64,000 nt of DNA from Aliidiomarina soli (GTDB taxonomy: Bacteria; Pseudomonadota; Gammaproteobacteria; Enterobacterales; Alteromonadaceae). The translations under genes and the position numbers were made by a program. The notes below the pieces were generated by a model. The model worked only from the letters and a program-made list of their open reading frames with translations, was not told the DNA's origin and ran no database searches. Shown here in pieces: positions 27,878-36,807 of the stretch. Within the stretch, counting starts at the first letter, position 1; each line of letters begins with the position of its first letter. Location: contig NZ_PIPO01000001.1 of the NCBI RefSeq assembly GCF_003986975.1, forward strand, positions 682,001 through 746,000. Direction: 5' to 3'.

Positions 27878-29791
27878 TTATAAGTTGCGTGTATCCACTT
27901 CCTGACGCAGGTGCTCGGTAAACTCAGCCACGCTGAATGTTCCTAAGTCGTCACCTTTGCGCGTACGGACGGCTAATTCGCCGTTTTCGACCTCTTTGTC
28001 ACCAACGACAATGAGGTAGGGAACACGCTGTAAAGTATGCTCGCGAATTTTAAAGCCTATCTTCTCATTTCTCAAGTCGGCGGTCACGCGAAATCCTTGT
28101 TTTTTCATATCTGCGACCACTTCATTGACATAATCGGCCTGTTTATCGGTGATATTCATCACCACTGCCTGTCTCGGCGATAACCAGGTCGGGAAGAAAC
28201 CAGCATATTCTTCAATCAAAATACCCATGAAACGTTCCAGCGAGCCCAGAATTGCACGGTGAATCATCACCGGCGTATGGCGCTCATTGTCTTCGCCCAC
28301 ATAGGTTGCGCCTAAACGCTCAGGCAAGGCAAAGTCTAGCTGAATGGTGCCACACTGCCAGTGCCGGCCGAGGCAATCAAACAAGGTGAACTCAATTTTA
28401 GGACCATAGAAAGCGCCCTCGCCTGGCAGGTATTCAAATTCGATGTCGTGGCTTTTCAGTGCTTCTGCCAGCGCCGCTTCAGAGCGGTCCCACATGGCAT
28501 CATCACCCAGCCGTTTCTCCGGCCGCGTTGACAGCTTGACGTCAATACGATCAAAACCGAATGCCTGGTACGTCTCGTAAACCATGCGAATACAGCCAGC
28601 GACTTCTTCCTGAATTTGTTCTTCAGTACAGAAAATATGGGCGTCATCCTGGGTAAACCCGCGCACACGCATCAAACCATGCAACGCGCCTGAAGGTTCA
28701 TTGCGGTGACAGCAGCCAAACTCGGCCATACGCAATGGCAGGTCACGGTACGACTTCAGACCCTGGTTAAAGATCTGAACATGCCCCGGGCAGTTCATCG
28801 GCTTGATGGCATAATCGCGCGATTCAGAATGAGTGGTGAACATCAGCTCGGAGAACTTCTCCCAGTGCCCTGATTTCTCCCACAGCACCCGGTCCATCAT
28901 GAATGGGCCTTTTACTTCATCGTAATCGTATTCACGTAGTTTTTCGCGAATGAACTTTTCCAGCTCCTGGAAAATAGTCCAGCCATTGTGGTGCCAGAAC
29001 ACCATTCCCGGCGCTTCTTCCTGCCAATGGAACAGATTCTGGATCTTGCCGATTTTACGATGATCGCGTTTTTCTGCTTCTTCCAGACGTTGCAGGTAAG
29101 CCTTGAGCTCTTTTTTGTCGGCCCAGGCGGTACCATAAATACGCTGCAGCATCTTGTTATCAGAATCACCGCGCCAGTAGGCACCGGCCACTTTCATGAC
29201 TTTAAAATGCCTGCAAAAACGCATATTCGGCACGTGCGGACCGCGGCACATATCGACATATTCTTCGTGGTGATACAGCCCCGGACGATCATCTTTACTG
29301 ATATTGTCATCCAGGATTTCAACTTTGTACGGTTCACTGCGCTCAACAAACACTTCCCGCGCCTCAGCCCAGCTGACTTTCTTTTTGACCACGTCATAGT
29401 CAGTCTTAGCCAGTTCCTGCATGCGCTTTTCCAGTGCCTGCAAATCGTCCTGGCTCAATGGCCGGTCGATATCGACATCGTAATAAAAGCCGTTATCGAT
29501 GGTCGGGCCGATGGCCATTTTGGTGTCTGGCCACAGCTGCTTAATGGCATGGCCAAGTAAATGCGCACACGAATGGCGAATTATCTCGATGCCTTCGCTA
29601 TTTTTTGGAGTGATAATTTCGACTTTTGCATCGGTTTCTATGGGATCACTGGCGTCAACCAGTTCACCATTCACGCGACCAGCAACGGTTGCTTTGGCCA
29701 GGCCGGGACCAATGTCCAGCGCAATATCTAACACGGAAACAGGGCGGTCAAACTCGCGTTGACTGCCATCAGGAAGTGTAATTACAGGCAT
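27878..29791 (-). CDS. thrS: Threonyl-tRNA synthetase
   Basis: 637 residues in the usual order: TGS domain ([24 protein letters not shown]), editing domain with [17 protein letters not shown] and the zinc-like motif CRGPHVP, class II core ([44 protein letters not shown]) and anticodon-binding C-terminus. The ATG at 29791 has AAAGGAAC in front; the frame continues 14 codons upstream without similarity. It ends 21 bases before infC, the E. coli order. Confidence 0.97.
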   Translation of the reverse strand: MPVITLPDGSQREFDRPVSVLDIALDIGPGLAKATVAGRVNGELVDASDPIETDAKVEIITPKNSEGIEIIRHSCAHLLGHAIKQLWPDTKMAIGPTIDNGFYYDVDIDRPLSQDDLQALEKRMQELAKTDYDVVKKKVSWAEAREVFVERSEPYKVEILDDNISKDDRPGLYHHEEYVDMCRGPHVPNMRFCRHFKVMKVAGAYWRGDSDNKMLQRIYGTAWADKKELKAYLQRLEEAEKRDHRKIGKIQNLFHWQEEAPGMVFWHHNGWTIFQELEKFIREKLREYDYDEVKGPFMMDRVLWEKSGHWEKFSELMFTTHSESRDYAIKPMNCPGHVQIFNQGLKSYRDLPLRMAEFGCCHRNEPSGALHGLMRVRGFTQDDAHIFCTEEQIQEEVAGCIRMVYETYQAFGFDRIDVKLSTRPEKRLGDDAMWDRSEAALAEALKSHDIEFEYLPGEGAFYGPKIEFTLFDCLGRHWQCGTIQLDFALPERLGATYVGEDNERHTPVMIHRAILGSLERFMGILIEEYAGFFPTWLSPRQAVVMNITDKQADYVNEVVADMKKQGFRVTADLRNEKIGFKIREHTLQRVPYLIVVGDKEVENGELAVRTRKGDDLGTFSVAEFTEHLRQEVDTRNL

Positions 29792-29970
29792 GATAGTTCC
29801 TTTCACAGTGGTGACACCTACCAAGTGCCACATGCATTGTTTGTCGGTAAGGCTATAACGTGGCAGAAACTATACCTAAAGCAGGGCCTTAGCGCAACGC
29901 AACCTTTGCCCGGATGCCATTATCCACGTAAGCTAGCGACTTTGTTTGCAAACATGAATGCAGTTCAATT

Positions 29971-30870
29971 ATGACTTTGCTTATTGGCCAGCTGGCGGCG
30001 TTATCGGCAGCCTTATTCTGGGCGCTGGCGACCTTACTCTATAATCGCTCAAGCCTGCACCTCAGTGCCGCGCAGTTAAACCTGGTAAAAGGCCTGGTTG
30101 CCTGCCCCCTGTTACTTGGCAGCCTGTACCTGTTTGGTCTTGGCTTCGAACTCGACCTGCGCTCACCGGCCCTGTGGTGGTTACTGCTCAGCGGCGTTAT
30201 TGGTATAACCGTCGGCGACACCTGTTACTTCTCCGCCCTACGGCGTCTTGGTCCTGCACACACTATATTGCTTGAGTACCTGGCCCCACCCTTTGCTGCC
30301 GTGCTGGCCTGGATGTTTCTGCGTGAACGGCTCAGCCTGCTTGAAATTGTCGCCGCGCTGACGATTATTGCCGGGGTTATCTTTGTGCTCAGCGAGAAAC
30401 GTATGCAACATGATCAGATGCCCGCGCGCCTGAGCCGTTCTGGGTTGGCCTTTGCAGTCACCGCGGCCTGGTGTCAGGCGGTGGGTCTGGTGATGGCCTT
30501 TCACGCCTTGCAGGCCTTTGAAATTAACGCCCTGCAGGCAGCATTAGTGAGGCTTGGCGGTGGCACCCTGGCGTTAACCATCGGCCTGTTATTGGTCGCC
30601 CCCGGCATTTTAACCAGTACCCGTCAGGCACTGGCAAAAACCCGCTTGTTGCCGCTGATGGTGGCGATCTTCTTTGGTACCTTTATGGCCATTGGTCTGC
30701 AACAGGTCGCCATTGCCTATGTGACACCTGGCATTGCGCAAACCCTGCTCGCCACAGCACCGTTGTTCATGATTGCGATTAATGTACTGCTGGGAAAAGC
30801 ATTGTCGCTACGAGCCCTGATCGGAACCCTGCTGGCTCTGGCAGGTATTGCACTGCTGTTCTTACGCTAG
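29971..30870 (+). CDS. EamA/DMT-family transporter
   Basis: 299-residue inner-membrane protein with ten predicted helices in two EamA repeats. The first ends with YLAPPFAAVLAWMFLRERLSLLEIVAALTIIAGVIFVLSEKR, the second with TLLATAPLFMIAINVLLGKALSLRALIGTLLALAGIALLF. The family exports amino acids or metabolites; the substrate cannot be deduced. Single gene, divergent from thrS. Confidence 0.9.
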   Translation: MTLLIGQLAALSAALFWALATLLYNRSSLHLSAAQLNLVKGLVACPLLLGSLYLFGLGFELDLRSPALWWLLLSGVIGITVGDTCYFSALRRLGPAHTILLEYLAPPFAAVLAWMFLRERLSLLEIVAALTIIAGVIFVLSEKRMQHDQMPARLSRSGLAFAVTAAWCQAVGLVMAFHALQAFEINALQAALVRLGGGTLALTIGLLLVAPGILTSTRQALAKTRLLPLMVAIFFGTFMAIGLQQVAIAYVTPGIAQTLLATAPLFMIAINVLLGKALSLRALIGTLLALAGIALLFLR

Positions 30871-31020
30871 CAGCCCTGTTTGCTTGTCGGCAGAGTCTTG
30901 CTGGCATAGTTGTGCTGGGCATAGCAGCGGGCAAAATCTCGCCTGCTTGCTACACTTATTTACCAAGCCAAGCTATCCGAACCCGGGCAGCAGACAACAA
31001 AAGGGCAACCGAGGCGCGCC

Positions 31021-31233
31021 ATGGCAGCAACTACGCAGTTAAAAGACGCAATTTTACACTGTCCACATTGTGGACATAATGTTCATCTCGATATCGATAT
31101 TAGTGAGGAAGAACAGGACTATCAGGACGAATGCGCGGCTTGTGGCGGTGATATCCACATCCGCATGCACCGTGACATCGGCGACGGTAAACTGCATGTC
31201 AGTGTCGACGCCGATGACGAACAATATTATTGA
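31021..31233 (+). CDS. CPXCG-motif cysteine-rich protein
   Basis: 70 residues with two zinc-ribbon knuckles, CPHCG at residue 14 and CAACGG at 39, spaced by an acidic stretch. This is the small CPXCG protein family of Gammaproteobacteria, probably binding one zinc ion; the role is unknown. GAGG lies 9 bases before the ATG. Confidence 0.85.
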   Translation: MAATTQLKDAILHCPHCGHNVHLDIDISEEEQDYQDECAACGGDIHIRMHRDIGDGKLHVSVDADDEQYY

Positions 31234-31248
31234 GTGTCAGATGCCTGT

Positions 31249-31875
31249 TTAGCCAGCCATTTGTTTGGCCAAAACGCGCTTCACGGTTTCAACAGTGGTG
31301 ATAGTCTGCTGATCCGCTTCAATGTTTAAGCTGTCACCAACCTGAACCCGGCCCAGCGTAGTGACCGACAAGGTTTCCGGAATCAGATGCAACCAAAAGC
31401 CATTTTCGTCGGTTTCGCCGACCGTTAAACTGGCCCCATCCACCGCAACAAAACCTTTCGCCAGAATATACTCCATCCATTTTACCGGCACCTCGAGTCG
31501 CATACTGCAATTGTTGGCGCTGTCATTACGCTCAGTCACAGTGGCGACGCAATGCACATGGCCCGACACAATATGGCCACCCAGCTCACGACCTACGGTC
31601 AACGAGCGTTCAAAATTAACCGTATCAGCCTGCTGCAAACGGCCGAGGTTGGTTAACCGCAAGGTTTCGTCAATCACATCGAACTCAGCAAACCCCTGTT
31701 CGCCTTGCTCTTCGAAGCGGGTCACTGTTAAACAACAGCCATTAATTGCAATACTAGCGCCCACTTCCAGGTTTTGCAGATGCAAGGGGTTGACGGCCAG
31801 GCGTAAATGGCGAAACTGGTTCTTATCTTCGATGGCGTCAACACGCGCCTGAGTCTGGACAATACCGGTGAACAT
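31249..31875 (-). CDS. ribE: Riboflavin synthase (alpha chain)
   Basis: 208 residues made of two lumazine-binding repeats: MFTGIVQTQARVDAIEDKN...ASIAINGCCLTV...FDVIDETLRLTNLG and LGGHIVSGHVHCVATV...YILAKGFVAVDGASLTV. It dismutates dimethyl-ribityl-lumazine into riboflavin. The MFTGIV start is invariant in the family. Its start overlaps by 8 bases the divergent open frame at 31868; no FMN riboswitch is visible. Confidence 0.96.
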   Translation of the reverse strand: MFTGIVQTQARVDAIEDKNQFRHLRLAVNPLHLQNLEVGASIAINGCCLTVTRFEEQGEQGFAEFDVIDETLRLTNLGRLQQADTVNFERSLTVGRELGGHIVSGHVHCVATVTERNDSANNCSMRLEVPVKWMEYILAKGFVAVDGASLTVGETDENGFWLHLIPETLSVTTLGRVQVGDSLNIEADQQTITTVETVKRVLAKQMAG

Positions 31876-32980
31876 GCAGCAACCTCAGTCAGTAAAATTG
31901 ACCACAAGTGTACTCAGTTTAGCCAGGCTGGGAAAGTCCATTGTCATTGCCAGTCTGCTCGCACTGGCGGCCTGCTCAGGTGGCAGTGACAGCGAACGGC
32001 TGTGGCAAAACTACCACCAGGCGTTGAGTGACAGTCTCGGTGAACAACCCGTCCGCATCCAGCCGACGCCGCTACCTGTGATGCCGCGAGCAGACGCATT
32101 GCGCCTTGAAATTGAGCGTTTCAGTGTCGGTCTGCTCGACACCTTGCGCCTCGACCATTGCCGACTAAGCCAACTGATTGCGCAGCGTAACAGTGCGTTG
32201 GGTATCGCGCAGTCACCACAAGCCAGGCTGCGCTATGAATTAGACAGTCTTAAAGCAATTGACGAGTGCCTGCAAAATGCACAAAGTGCAGCTGACAACG
32301 ACCCGCGTATCCATAGCATGCTGACCGAGGCCCGTGCGCACAAGGTAGAAAACCTGCCACTTTATATCGACCAGCTACTCACCCGTGGCGACAGCTTTCG
32401 TCAGGCGTTACGCGCCCATTCTGCCGGTCATGCCAGCGACGATAGTTCTGATTTAAAGACTACCTTAGCCGCGCTTGAGTACCTGCAACAGCTTTTCACT
32501 CAGGCGATGGCAGGCGACTTCGGCCTATTGGACCTAGAACCCTACAACCAACACTTACGGACCTTAGCGCAATCAGACGCGCTTCCACGGCAATGGCGAA
32601 CCATGCAACAAACCGAAGCCTGGCTGCGCTCTATTAATCAACAGCTTGCCGGCGCCGCCGACCAGCTTGAGTGCATCTCAGCCAGTGCTTCTGGCTTCCC
32701 CGCCCAAGCGCAACGCCTGCAAACGCTCATGCAGACTGTTTATCTCGGTCAGGTTGAGCCGCAATTGACACGCTGGAACGCAGACCAACAACTGATTGCC
32801 ACACAGCTCAAGAAGTTAAGCGCATTCAGTGTTCAGGCTGAGTGGCAGCAGTATATTAATCAGCTTATTGGCAGTGACAGCCATGGTGAACAGGTTCGTG
32901 TGCTAACAGTTGAGCACAACCGACTGTGGCAGCATCTACGCGCTCAATGTCAGCTCACCACAGATCCACCGGATAATTAG
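31868..32980 (+). CDS. DUF3080 family lipoprotein
   Basis: 370 residues. Lipoprotein signal ending LLALAAC (lipobox) near residue 36, then an alpha-helical domain with LWQNYHQALSDSLGE and FSVGLLDTLRLDHCRLSQLIAQRNSALGIAQSPQ, typical of DUF3080. The ATG at 31868 lies inside the divergent ribE start; a TTG ten codons later (31898) would give a more usual signal length and avoid the overlap. Its last four bases overlap the glsA stop. Function unknown. Confidence 0.82.
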   Translation: MNMQQPQSVKLTTSVLSLARLGKSIVIASLLALAACSGGSDSERLWQNYHQALSDSLGEQPVRIQPTPLPVMPRADALRLEIERFSVGLLDTLRLDHCRLSQLIAQRNSALGIAQSPQARLRYELDSLKAIDECLQNAQSAADNDPRIHSMLTEARAHKVENLPLYIDQLLTRGDSFRQALRAHSAGHASDDSSDLKTTLAALEYLQQLFTQAMAGDFGLLDLEPYNQHLRTLAQSDALPRQWRTMQQTEAWLRSINQQLAGAADQLECISASASGFPAQAQRLQTLMQTVYLGQVEPQLTRWNADQQLIATQLKKLSAFSVQAEWQQYINQLIGSDSHGEQVRVLTVEHNRLWQHLRAQCQLTTDPPDN

Positions 32981-33921
32981 GCAGGACGGGAAAAAACACC
33001 CAGTTGCCAGCGTTGAGAGAGCTTTTTCAAAATCCGGACCCCGGCAATGCTATTACCACTCTCATCCAGTGCCGGGCCAATAGTAGCCAGCCCCATCCGG
33101 CCCGGAGCCACCGCCATAATGCAGCCGGAAATCCCGCTTTTCGACGGCATTCCCACCTCCAGGGCGTACTGACCAGATGCCTGATACATGCCGGTGGTAA
33201 ACATCAGGGTTAATACGGTTTGCACGGTGCGCTCGGAAACCAGTTGCTCGCCGCTTTTCAAATCACGCCCGTAATTGGCAAACACCGCGGCAATCCGCGC
33301 CAGATCCATGCAGTTCATTTCAATCGAGGTCTGCTTAAAATACGGCGTCAGCTTGTCCTCTTCGCGCCCCTGCAGCACCCCGTGGCTGCGCATTATATAG
33401 AACAGCCCCCGGTTGAGGTCCTTGTCTTCCTCTTCGTACATTGTGTGGTTGTAATCAATGCTATCGTTGTCTGCCAGACGACGAACAAAATCAAGAATAC
33501 GGGCAAAGCGCTCGGTGCCATTCTGGCCATGGATCATGGCCGTGGTCGCAATGGCACCGGCATTGATCATCGGGTTCGACGGAATACCATGAATGCCCTC
33601 TTCTATTGCAGCCGCCGAATTAAACGCATCACCACGCGGCTCCTGACCAATATGACGAAAGAACTCATCATGACCGACATCTTCCAGTGCCAGCGCCAGA
33701 GTCAGCGCTTTTGAGGTGCTTTCAAGGGGAAAACGAACCCTGTCATTCGAGCCACAGCAGGTTTTGCCATCCAGCCCCACCGCACAGACCCCAAACAACT
33801 CTTGCTCATTGCTATCACTCACGCCGAACGTAGTTACCCGCTCCCCCTGATGATCAATGGCTTTTTCTTCCTCAACCACCTGCTCCATAAACGCGGAAAT
33901 ATCCTCATTAATCTTTTGCAC
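32977..33921 (-). CDS. glsA: Glutaminase
   Basis: 314-residue serine-dependent beta-lactamase-fold glutaminase converting glutamine to glutamate and ammonia. The catalytic Ser-x-x-Lys is in FPLESTSKALTLALAL, and NPMINAGAIATT, EMNCMDLARIAAVFANYG and GMPSKSGISGCIMAVAPGRMG are family blocks. Converges on the DUF3080 gene with a 4-base overlap. Confidence 0.95.
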   Translation of the reverse strand: MQKINEDISAFMEQVVEEEKAIDHQGERVTTFGVSDSNEQELFGVCAVGLDGKTCCGSNDRVRFPLESTSKALTLALALEDVGHDEFFRHIGQEPRGDAFNSAAAIEEGIHGIPSNPMINAGAIATTAMIHGQNGTERFARILDFVRRLADNDSIDYNHTMYEEEDKDLNRGLFYIMRSHGVLQGREEDKLTPYFKQTSIEMNCMDLARIAAVFANYGRDLKSGEQLVSERTVQTVLTLMFTTGMYQASGQYALEVGMPSKSGISGCIMAVAPGRMGLATIGPALDESGNSIAGVRILKKLSQRWQLGVFSRPA

Positions 33922-34092
33922 TGGCAGCTACTCCACAGTTGTAAACCAACTCCCAGTGTAGCCGAGCTATCGCGGCGCACCGCTCAGCTTTTGTGCAAAC
34001 AGTTCAGACAACAGGAAAAAGTACTTGCACCACCAGGCCCAACTCACTATTATTAGCGCCGTCTTCAACGCAGCAACGCTGTCGAAGCATTT

Positions 34093-34169
<77 letters not shown>

Positions 34170-34176
34170 AATACTG

Positions 34177-34209
34177 AAAAACCCCGTTACGCGAGTAACG
34201 GGGTTTTTT
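34177..34209 (+). terminator. Terminator of the tRNA-Val gene
   Basis: AAAAACCCCGTTAC-GCGA-GTAACGGGGTTTTTT hairpin with T-run directly behind the tRNA. Confidence 0.93.
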
Positions 34210-34406
34210 GTTTGTGTGGTGTTTGATTTTTAAGGGCGCTATGACCTATATGGCATGTACCGCTAACCTCTTGCTGCTCAAGTTTGTTTATAGAGCCGGC
34301 CAACACGGCGAATATGATAGGTTTAGTCTGTGATCGCATACTAACTTTACTCCTTTAAAGTGTGGCAACAGGTCACATCCCTGTTGATGGCGAAGTTATA
34401 TGCCCC

Positions 34407-34639
34407 TTAACCAAGCTGCTTCAGGGAGTTGAAAAGCGCGGTGCCCTGCTCCATTCGTTCACGGCTTATCTCCCCGCGCTCAAATGCAACCTCAAAAGAG
34501 GCGAGCTGCGTTACAGGGGAGCCTGATTGCTTGTTCTTAGTCAGTAGCAACATGCAAGTTCTGCTCCATTATTCCCGGTTACAAAGTCTGCACAGTATGC
34601 ACAGTTCAAGGTACTTAAGGGTTGCTGCACTTCTATCAT
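34407..34639 (-). pseudogene. Possible frameshifted small gene between tRNA-Val and the first cassette
   Basis: Two overlapping minus-strand frames read as one broken protein. The first, from ATG 34639 to a stop at 34541, has a CAYC knuckle and a CC pair (MIEVQQPLSTLNCAYCADFV...). The second, from 34553 to 34407, is a helical charged segment (TQLASFEVAFERGEISRERMEQ...FNSLKQLG). I do not recognise it. The remaining bases 34210-34406 hold only an unconvincing 50-codon frame running into the tRNA terminator. Confidence 0.28.
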
Positions 34640-34683
34640 CTCATCGTTGCTAACTCTAACCGACTCCCAAGAAATCAGGGCGC

Positions 34684-35118
34684 TTATCGGCTTGTCCGCT
34701 GCAATGCGTTGTTAAGTGCTTGCAGACTATCGGGTCCAGCATCTAGTCGAATGCAGCTACCTGATTCAGACTCCCAAGTAGCCGATGATGATAGGTGAAG
34801 ATGAACTGCTACTTCGGATCTCGTTGTTTCATCAAGTAAGCCAGCAGGAATCCATACTAAATCAGTATTTCTCAATTTATTGGGTACTGAACTACCACAA
34901 TGCGAGCAGAAATCATTCCGATACCCTGTTGGCTTTTGAAATGAACTGATTTTAGATAGACCTGTAACCCACTGAAAGCGCTCCTGAGTTACAAATGTAG
35001 CCGCATTAGCCGCTGCTCCCGTGGTTTTGCGGCATAGCGAGCAATGACATTGATATAAATTCGGCAGTTCCCCGTCGATCGCAAATTTCACTGCTCCGCA
35101 AAGACACTCTCCCTTCAT
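34684..35118 (-). CDS. GFA-family (CENP-V/GFA) zinc protein
   Basis: 144 residues with the glutathione-dependent formaldehyde-activating enzyme fold: CLCGAVKF, CHCSLCRKTTGAA, DFCSHCGS zinc ligands. Family members bind zinc and often occur in accessory regions; few are true GFA enzymes. The last ten residues are read through the attC-like sequence at 34690-34720, so the C-terminus is cassette-derived. First of three GFA paralogues among the cassettes. Confidence 0.8.
   Translation of the reverse strand: MKGECLCGAVKFAIDGELPNLYQCHCSLCRKTTGAAANAATFVTQERFQWVTGLSKISSFQKPTGYRNDFCSHCGSSVPNKLRNTDLVWIPAGLLDETTRSEVAVHLHLSSSATWESESGSCIRLDAGPDSLQALNNALQRTSR
34690..34720 (-). repeat. Half-preserved attC site
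   Basis: Right half (CGGCTTGTCCGCTGCAATGC, core GTTAAGT) nearly matches the attC at 58141-58188. The left core and arm have decayed. It closes the first cassette array. Confidence 0.5.
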
Positions 35119-35142
35119 AGGGTATTCCTTAATTAACGTGTT

Positions 35143-35183
35143 GGTGTGATGACCTATGGTTGCGTATCATAGGTCATCACACC
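35143..35183. repeat. Perfect 16-base inverted repeat with 9-base loop
   Basis: Arms GGTGTGATGACCTATG (35143-35158) and its exact complement (35168-35183). The right arm codes for the C-terminal residues of the GFA gene at 35154; the left arm lies in the gap to the next gene. There is no T-run, so it is not a normal terminator. Confidence 0.75.
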
Positions 35184-35561
35184 CTCCGGTATTTGTACCC
35201 AGTCTTGTTTTTCACACACCCACACGTGAATGGTTGGGTTTATATCGCTTGTATCTGAAAGCGTGGATGGCTTTAACATAAGATGCTGAGGATTGCCTGG
35301 GTTGTAATGGTATATGTGGTTAGCGCACACCGGACAGAACTTGGCTGAGCTTGTATTCCCGCTCGCAGCAACCCTGCTCCATTCATTCATTTCACCACTT
35401 ATATCAATGGCATCTGAATCTACCATTGCAGTAATGCTAAAAGCACTCGTCGAGAGCTTTTGGCATTGCTTGCAGTGGCACGCGGCTACCGCAATCGGGG
35501 GTTTAGCAAGTTTGTAGGTAACTTGCCCGCATTGGCATGAGCCAGTAATGGGATATTTCAT
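35154..35561 (-). CDS. GFA-family zinc protein
   Basis: 135 residues: GSCQCGQVTYKL, CHCKQCQKLSTSAF, KFCPVCANHIYHYNPGNP, the CENP-V/GFA zinc pattern, shorter and clearly different from the neighbour at 34684. Starts ATG with a weak purine stretch upstream. Its 3' end forms half of the long hairpin at 35143-35183. Cassette gene on the minus strand like its neighbours. Confidence 0.8.
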   Translation of the reverse strand: MKYPITGSCQCGQVTYKLAKPPIAVAACHCKQCQKLSTSAFSITAMVDSDAIDISGEMNEWSRVAASGNTSSAKFCPVCANHIYHYNPGNPQHLMLKPSTLSDTSDINPTIHVWVCEKQDWVQIPEGVMTYDTQP

Positions 35562-35648
35562 TGGTAGTAAACCTCTATTTATTGGCTATGCTACGTATTT
35601 TGGCGGCCTAAGCGCCAAGCAATGGATGGTGTTTCAGGCTATGGTATT

Positions 35649-35843
35649 TCAATGCCATTTGCAGGCAATGGGCGCAGTGCCACCTTTTACCAGGTAGCTG
35701 GCCTCGCCCCACTTAAGCGTTTCCTCAACTGCGCCCAAATTATTCTCTTCCGCAACAGCAAAAATGAGACGACGGACGGCATCCAGCTGCGTTTGCGCTT
35801 CAGCGGGGTATGTCGAAAATTTGGTTTGTATTTCAGGCTTCAC
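35649..35843 (-). pseudogene. Truncated DUF1801 gene
   Basis: 64 residues matching the first half of DUF1801 (YdhG-type) proteins: AQTQLDAVRRLIFAVAEENNLGAVEETLKWGEASYLVKGG. Full proteins are about 110-140 residues, so the C-terminal half is missing and other frames downstream do not continue it. Between its end and the next gene only a short hairpin (TTGGCG...CGCCAA) is seen. Probably a cassette cut by recombination. Confidence 0.6.
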
Positions 35844-35898
35844 GGAACCTCCAGTTCACGGCACATAATGTTTAACTATCCCTAGTGGCATTCGGCTA

Positions 35899-36498
35899 TT
35901 AATCAACCAACTCAATGCCTAAGCTTTCTAACAGGCTCAACGCCTCATACCGTGAAAACTTGGCCTTTTTGACATTATTTTCCAGTACATCAATTGTGTA
36001 CGCCGTTGATTCGCTAAAATCGACTGCCTGTAAATTTGTTCCCATGAATAAACTATGACTGAAGTCACTATAAGTCATGGTTGAACCTACAAAGTTACCG
36101 CCACGAAAATCAACATCATGCAACTTGCACTCGTCAAAAACCAGTTCATTTAAGGTCAGCCCAAAAAAAGACGAGTCATTCAAAATACAACGCTTAAAAC
36201 TTAACTCAAAATCTGAGTGATAAACTGGCCAGGTTGCTTTCGTCCAGTCAACACCAACTAACTTGCTATCTTCAAATTGAAGCTCAAATAAGTTTGAATT
36301 TGAGAAATCGACCAAGCTTAAATTACAGCGTTCAAATGTGCAGTTTATAAATTTACATTTTTGAAATTTAGACGCTGAGAAATCACAGTCGGAGAACTGG
36401 CAATCCTCAAACTCGATGCCGTTGTAATGTCCATCAGGTAAAGAAAGCTTCTCAAACGCAAGGTCGAAATAGTGCTCGTTATTTTTCAAATCTGTCAT
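35899..36498 (-). CDS. Pentapeptide-repeat protein
   Basis: 199 residues of A(D/N)LXX-like pentapeptides: YNGIEFEDCQFSDCDFSASKFQKCKFINCTFERCNLSLVDFSNSNLF and similar, which fold into a right-handed quadrilateral beta helix. Some plasmid relatives (Qnr) protect gyrase, but this one lacks recognisable Qnr loops, so the role is open. First gene of cassette array 1, 16 bases behind the leader core at 36514. Confidence 0.82.
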   Translation of the reverse strand: MTDLKNNEHYFDLAFEKLSLPDGHYNGIEFEDCQFSDCDFSASKFQKCKFINCTFERCNLSLVDFSNSNLFELQFEDSKLVGVDWTKATWPVYHSDFELSFKRCILNDSSFFGLTLNELVFDECKLHDVDFRGGNFVGSTMTYSDFSHSLFMGTNLQAVDFSESTAYTIDVLENNVKKAKFSRYEALSLLESLGIELVD

Positions 36499-36513
36499 CG
36501 TATTCTCTGCAGA

Positions 36514-36632
36514 GCCTAACGTTTATATAGTGCGCCAGCACAGATTGTCAGCGCGGAAGGTACTGTCTGCCCATGTCTGCTATTGATGGCAAATTAACTC
36601 TATGCAACTGACCTTACTAAAGTTATTCCGGT
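36514..36632 (-). repeat. attI-like leader, copy A (degenerate)
   Basis: On the minus strand it ends TGCTGGCGCACTATATAAAC followed by the core GTTAGGC at 36520-36514, immediately before the first cassette gene. The same end is found in copies B (46705) and D (60064). A second conserved piece (CTGACCTTACTAAAGTTATT, 36609-36628) corresponds to the far end of copies B and D; the middle is diverged. Confidence 0.55.
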
Positions 36633-36646
36633 GCCGCAACTGCGCG

Positions 36647-36690
36647 GTGTCCGCACATTTTCAACGGACACTGTGAGTGTCCGCGGACAC
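36647..36690. promoter_or_regulatory. Enhancer-like palindromes for the NtrC-type regulator
   Basis: Four alternating heptamers: GTGTCCG (36647), CGGACAC (36665), GTGTCCG (36677), CGGACAC (36684). The last two form the perfect palindrome GTGTCCGCGGACAC. Located 55-98 bases upstream of the sigma-54 promoter, the usual place for activator binding sites. The likely binder is the regulator at 41299-42624. Confidence 0.7.
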
Positions 36691-36744
36691 CCTGCCGCCG
36701 CCTCAAAATGCTCTAAACCCCTTTAAAATCAACAAGGTGAAACC

Positions 36745-36760
36745 TGGCATCAAAGGTGCA
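36745..36760 (+). promoter_or_regulatory. Sigma-54 promoter of the efflux operon
   Basis: TGGCATCAAAGGTGCA: GG and GC elements separated by exactly ten bases, close to the TGGCAC-N5-TTGCA consensus, 48 bases before the HlyD start. An NtrC-family activator is encoded in the same operon. Confidence 0.68.
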
Positions 36761-36807
36761 ATACAAGGCTATTAAGCATACGTATCGAATCGTCAGGACA
36801 AGCACAC

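Noticed and set aside
31876-31900. FMN riboswitch in front of riboflavin synthase
   Set aside because: No leader RNA space or RFN-like conserved sequence exists before ribE.
34187-34339. Fifty-codon minus-strand frame with an AAAGGAG site
   Set aside because: It reads through the tRNA terminator and shows no recognisable protein pattern.
35899-36498. Qnr quinolone-resistance protein
   Set aside because: Pentapeptide repeats are present but Qnr-specific loops and length are not.
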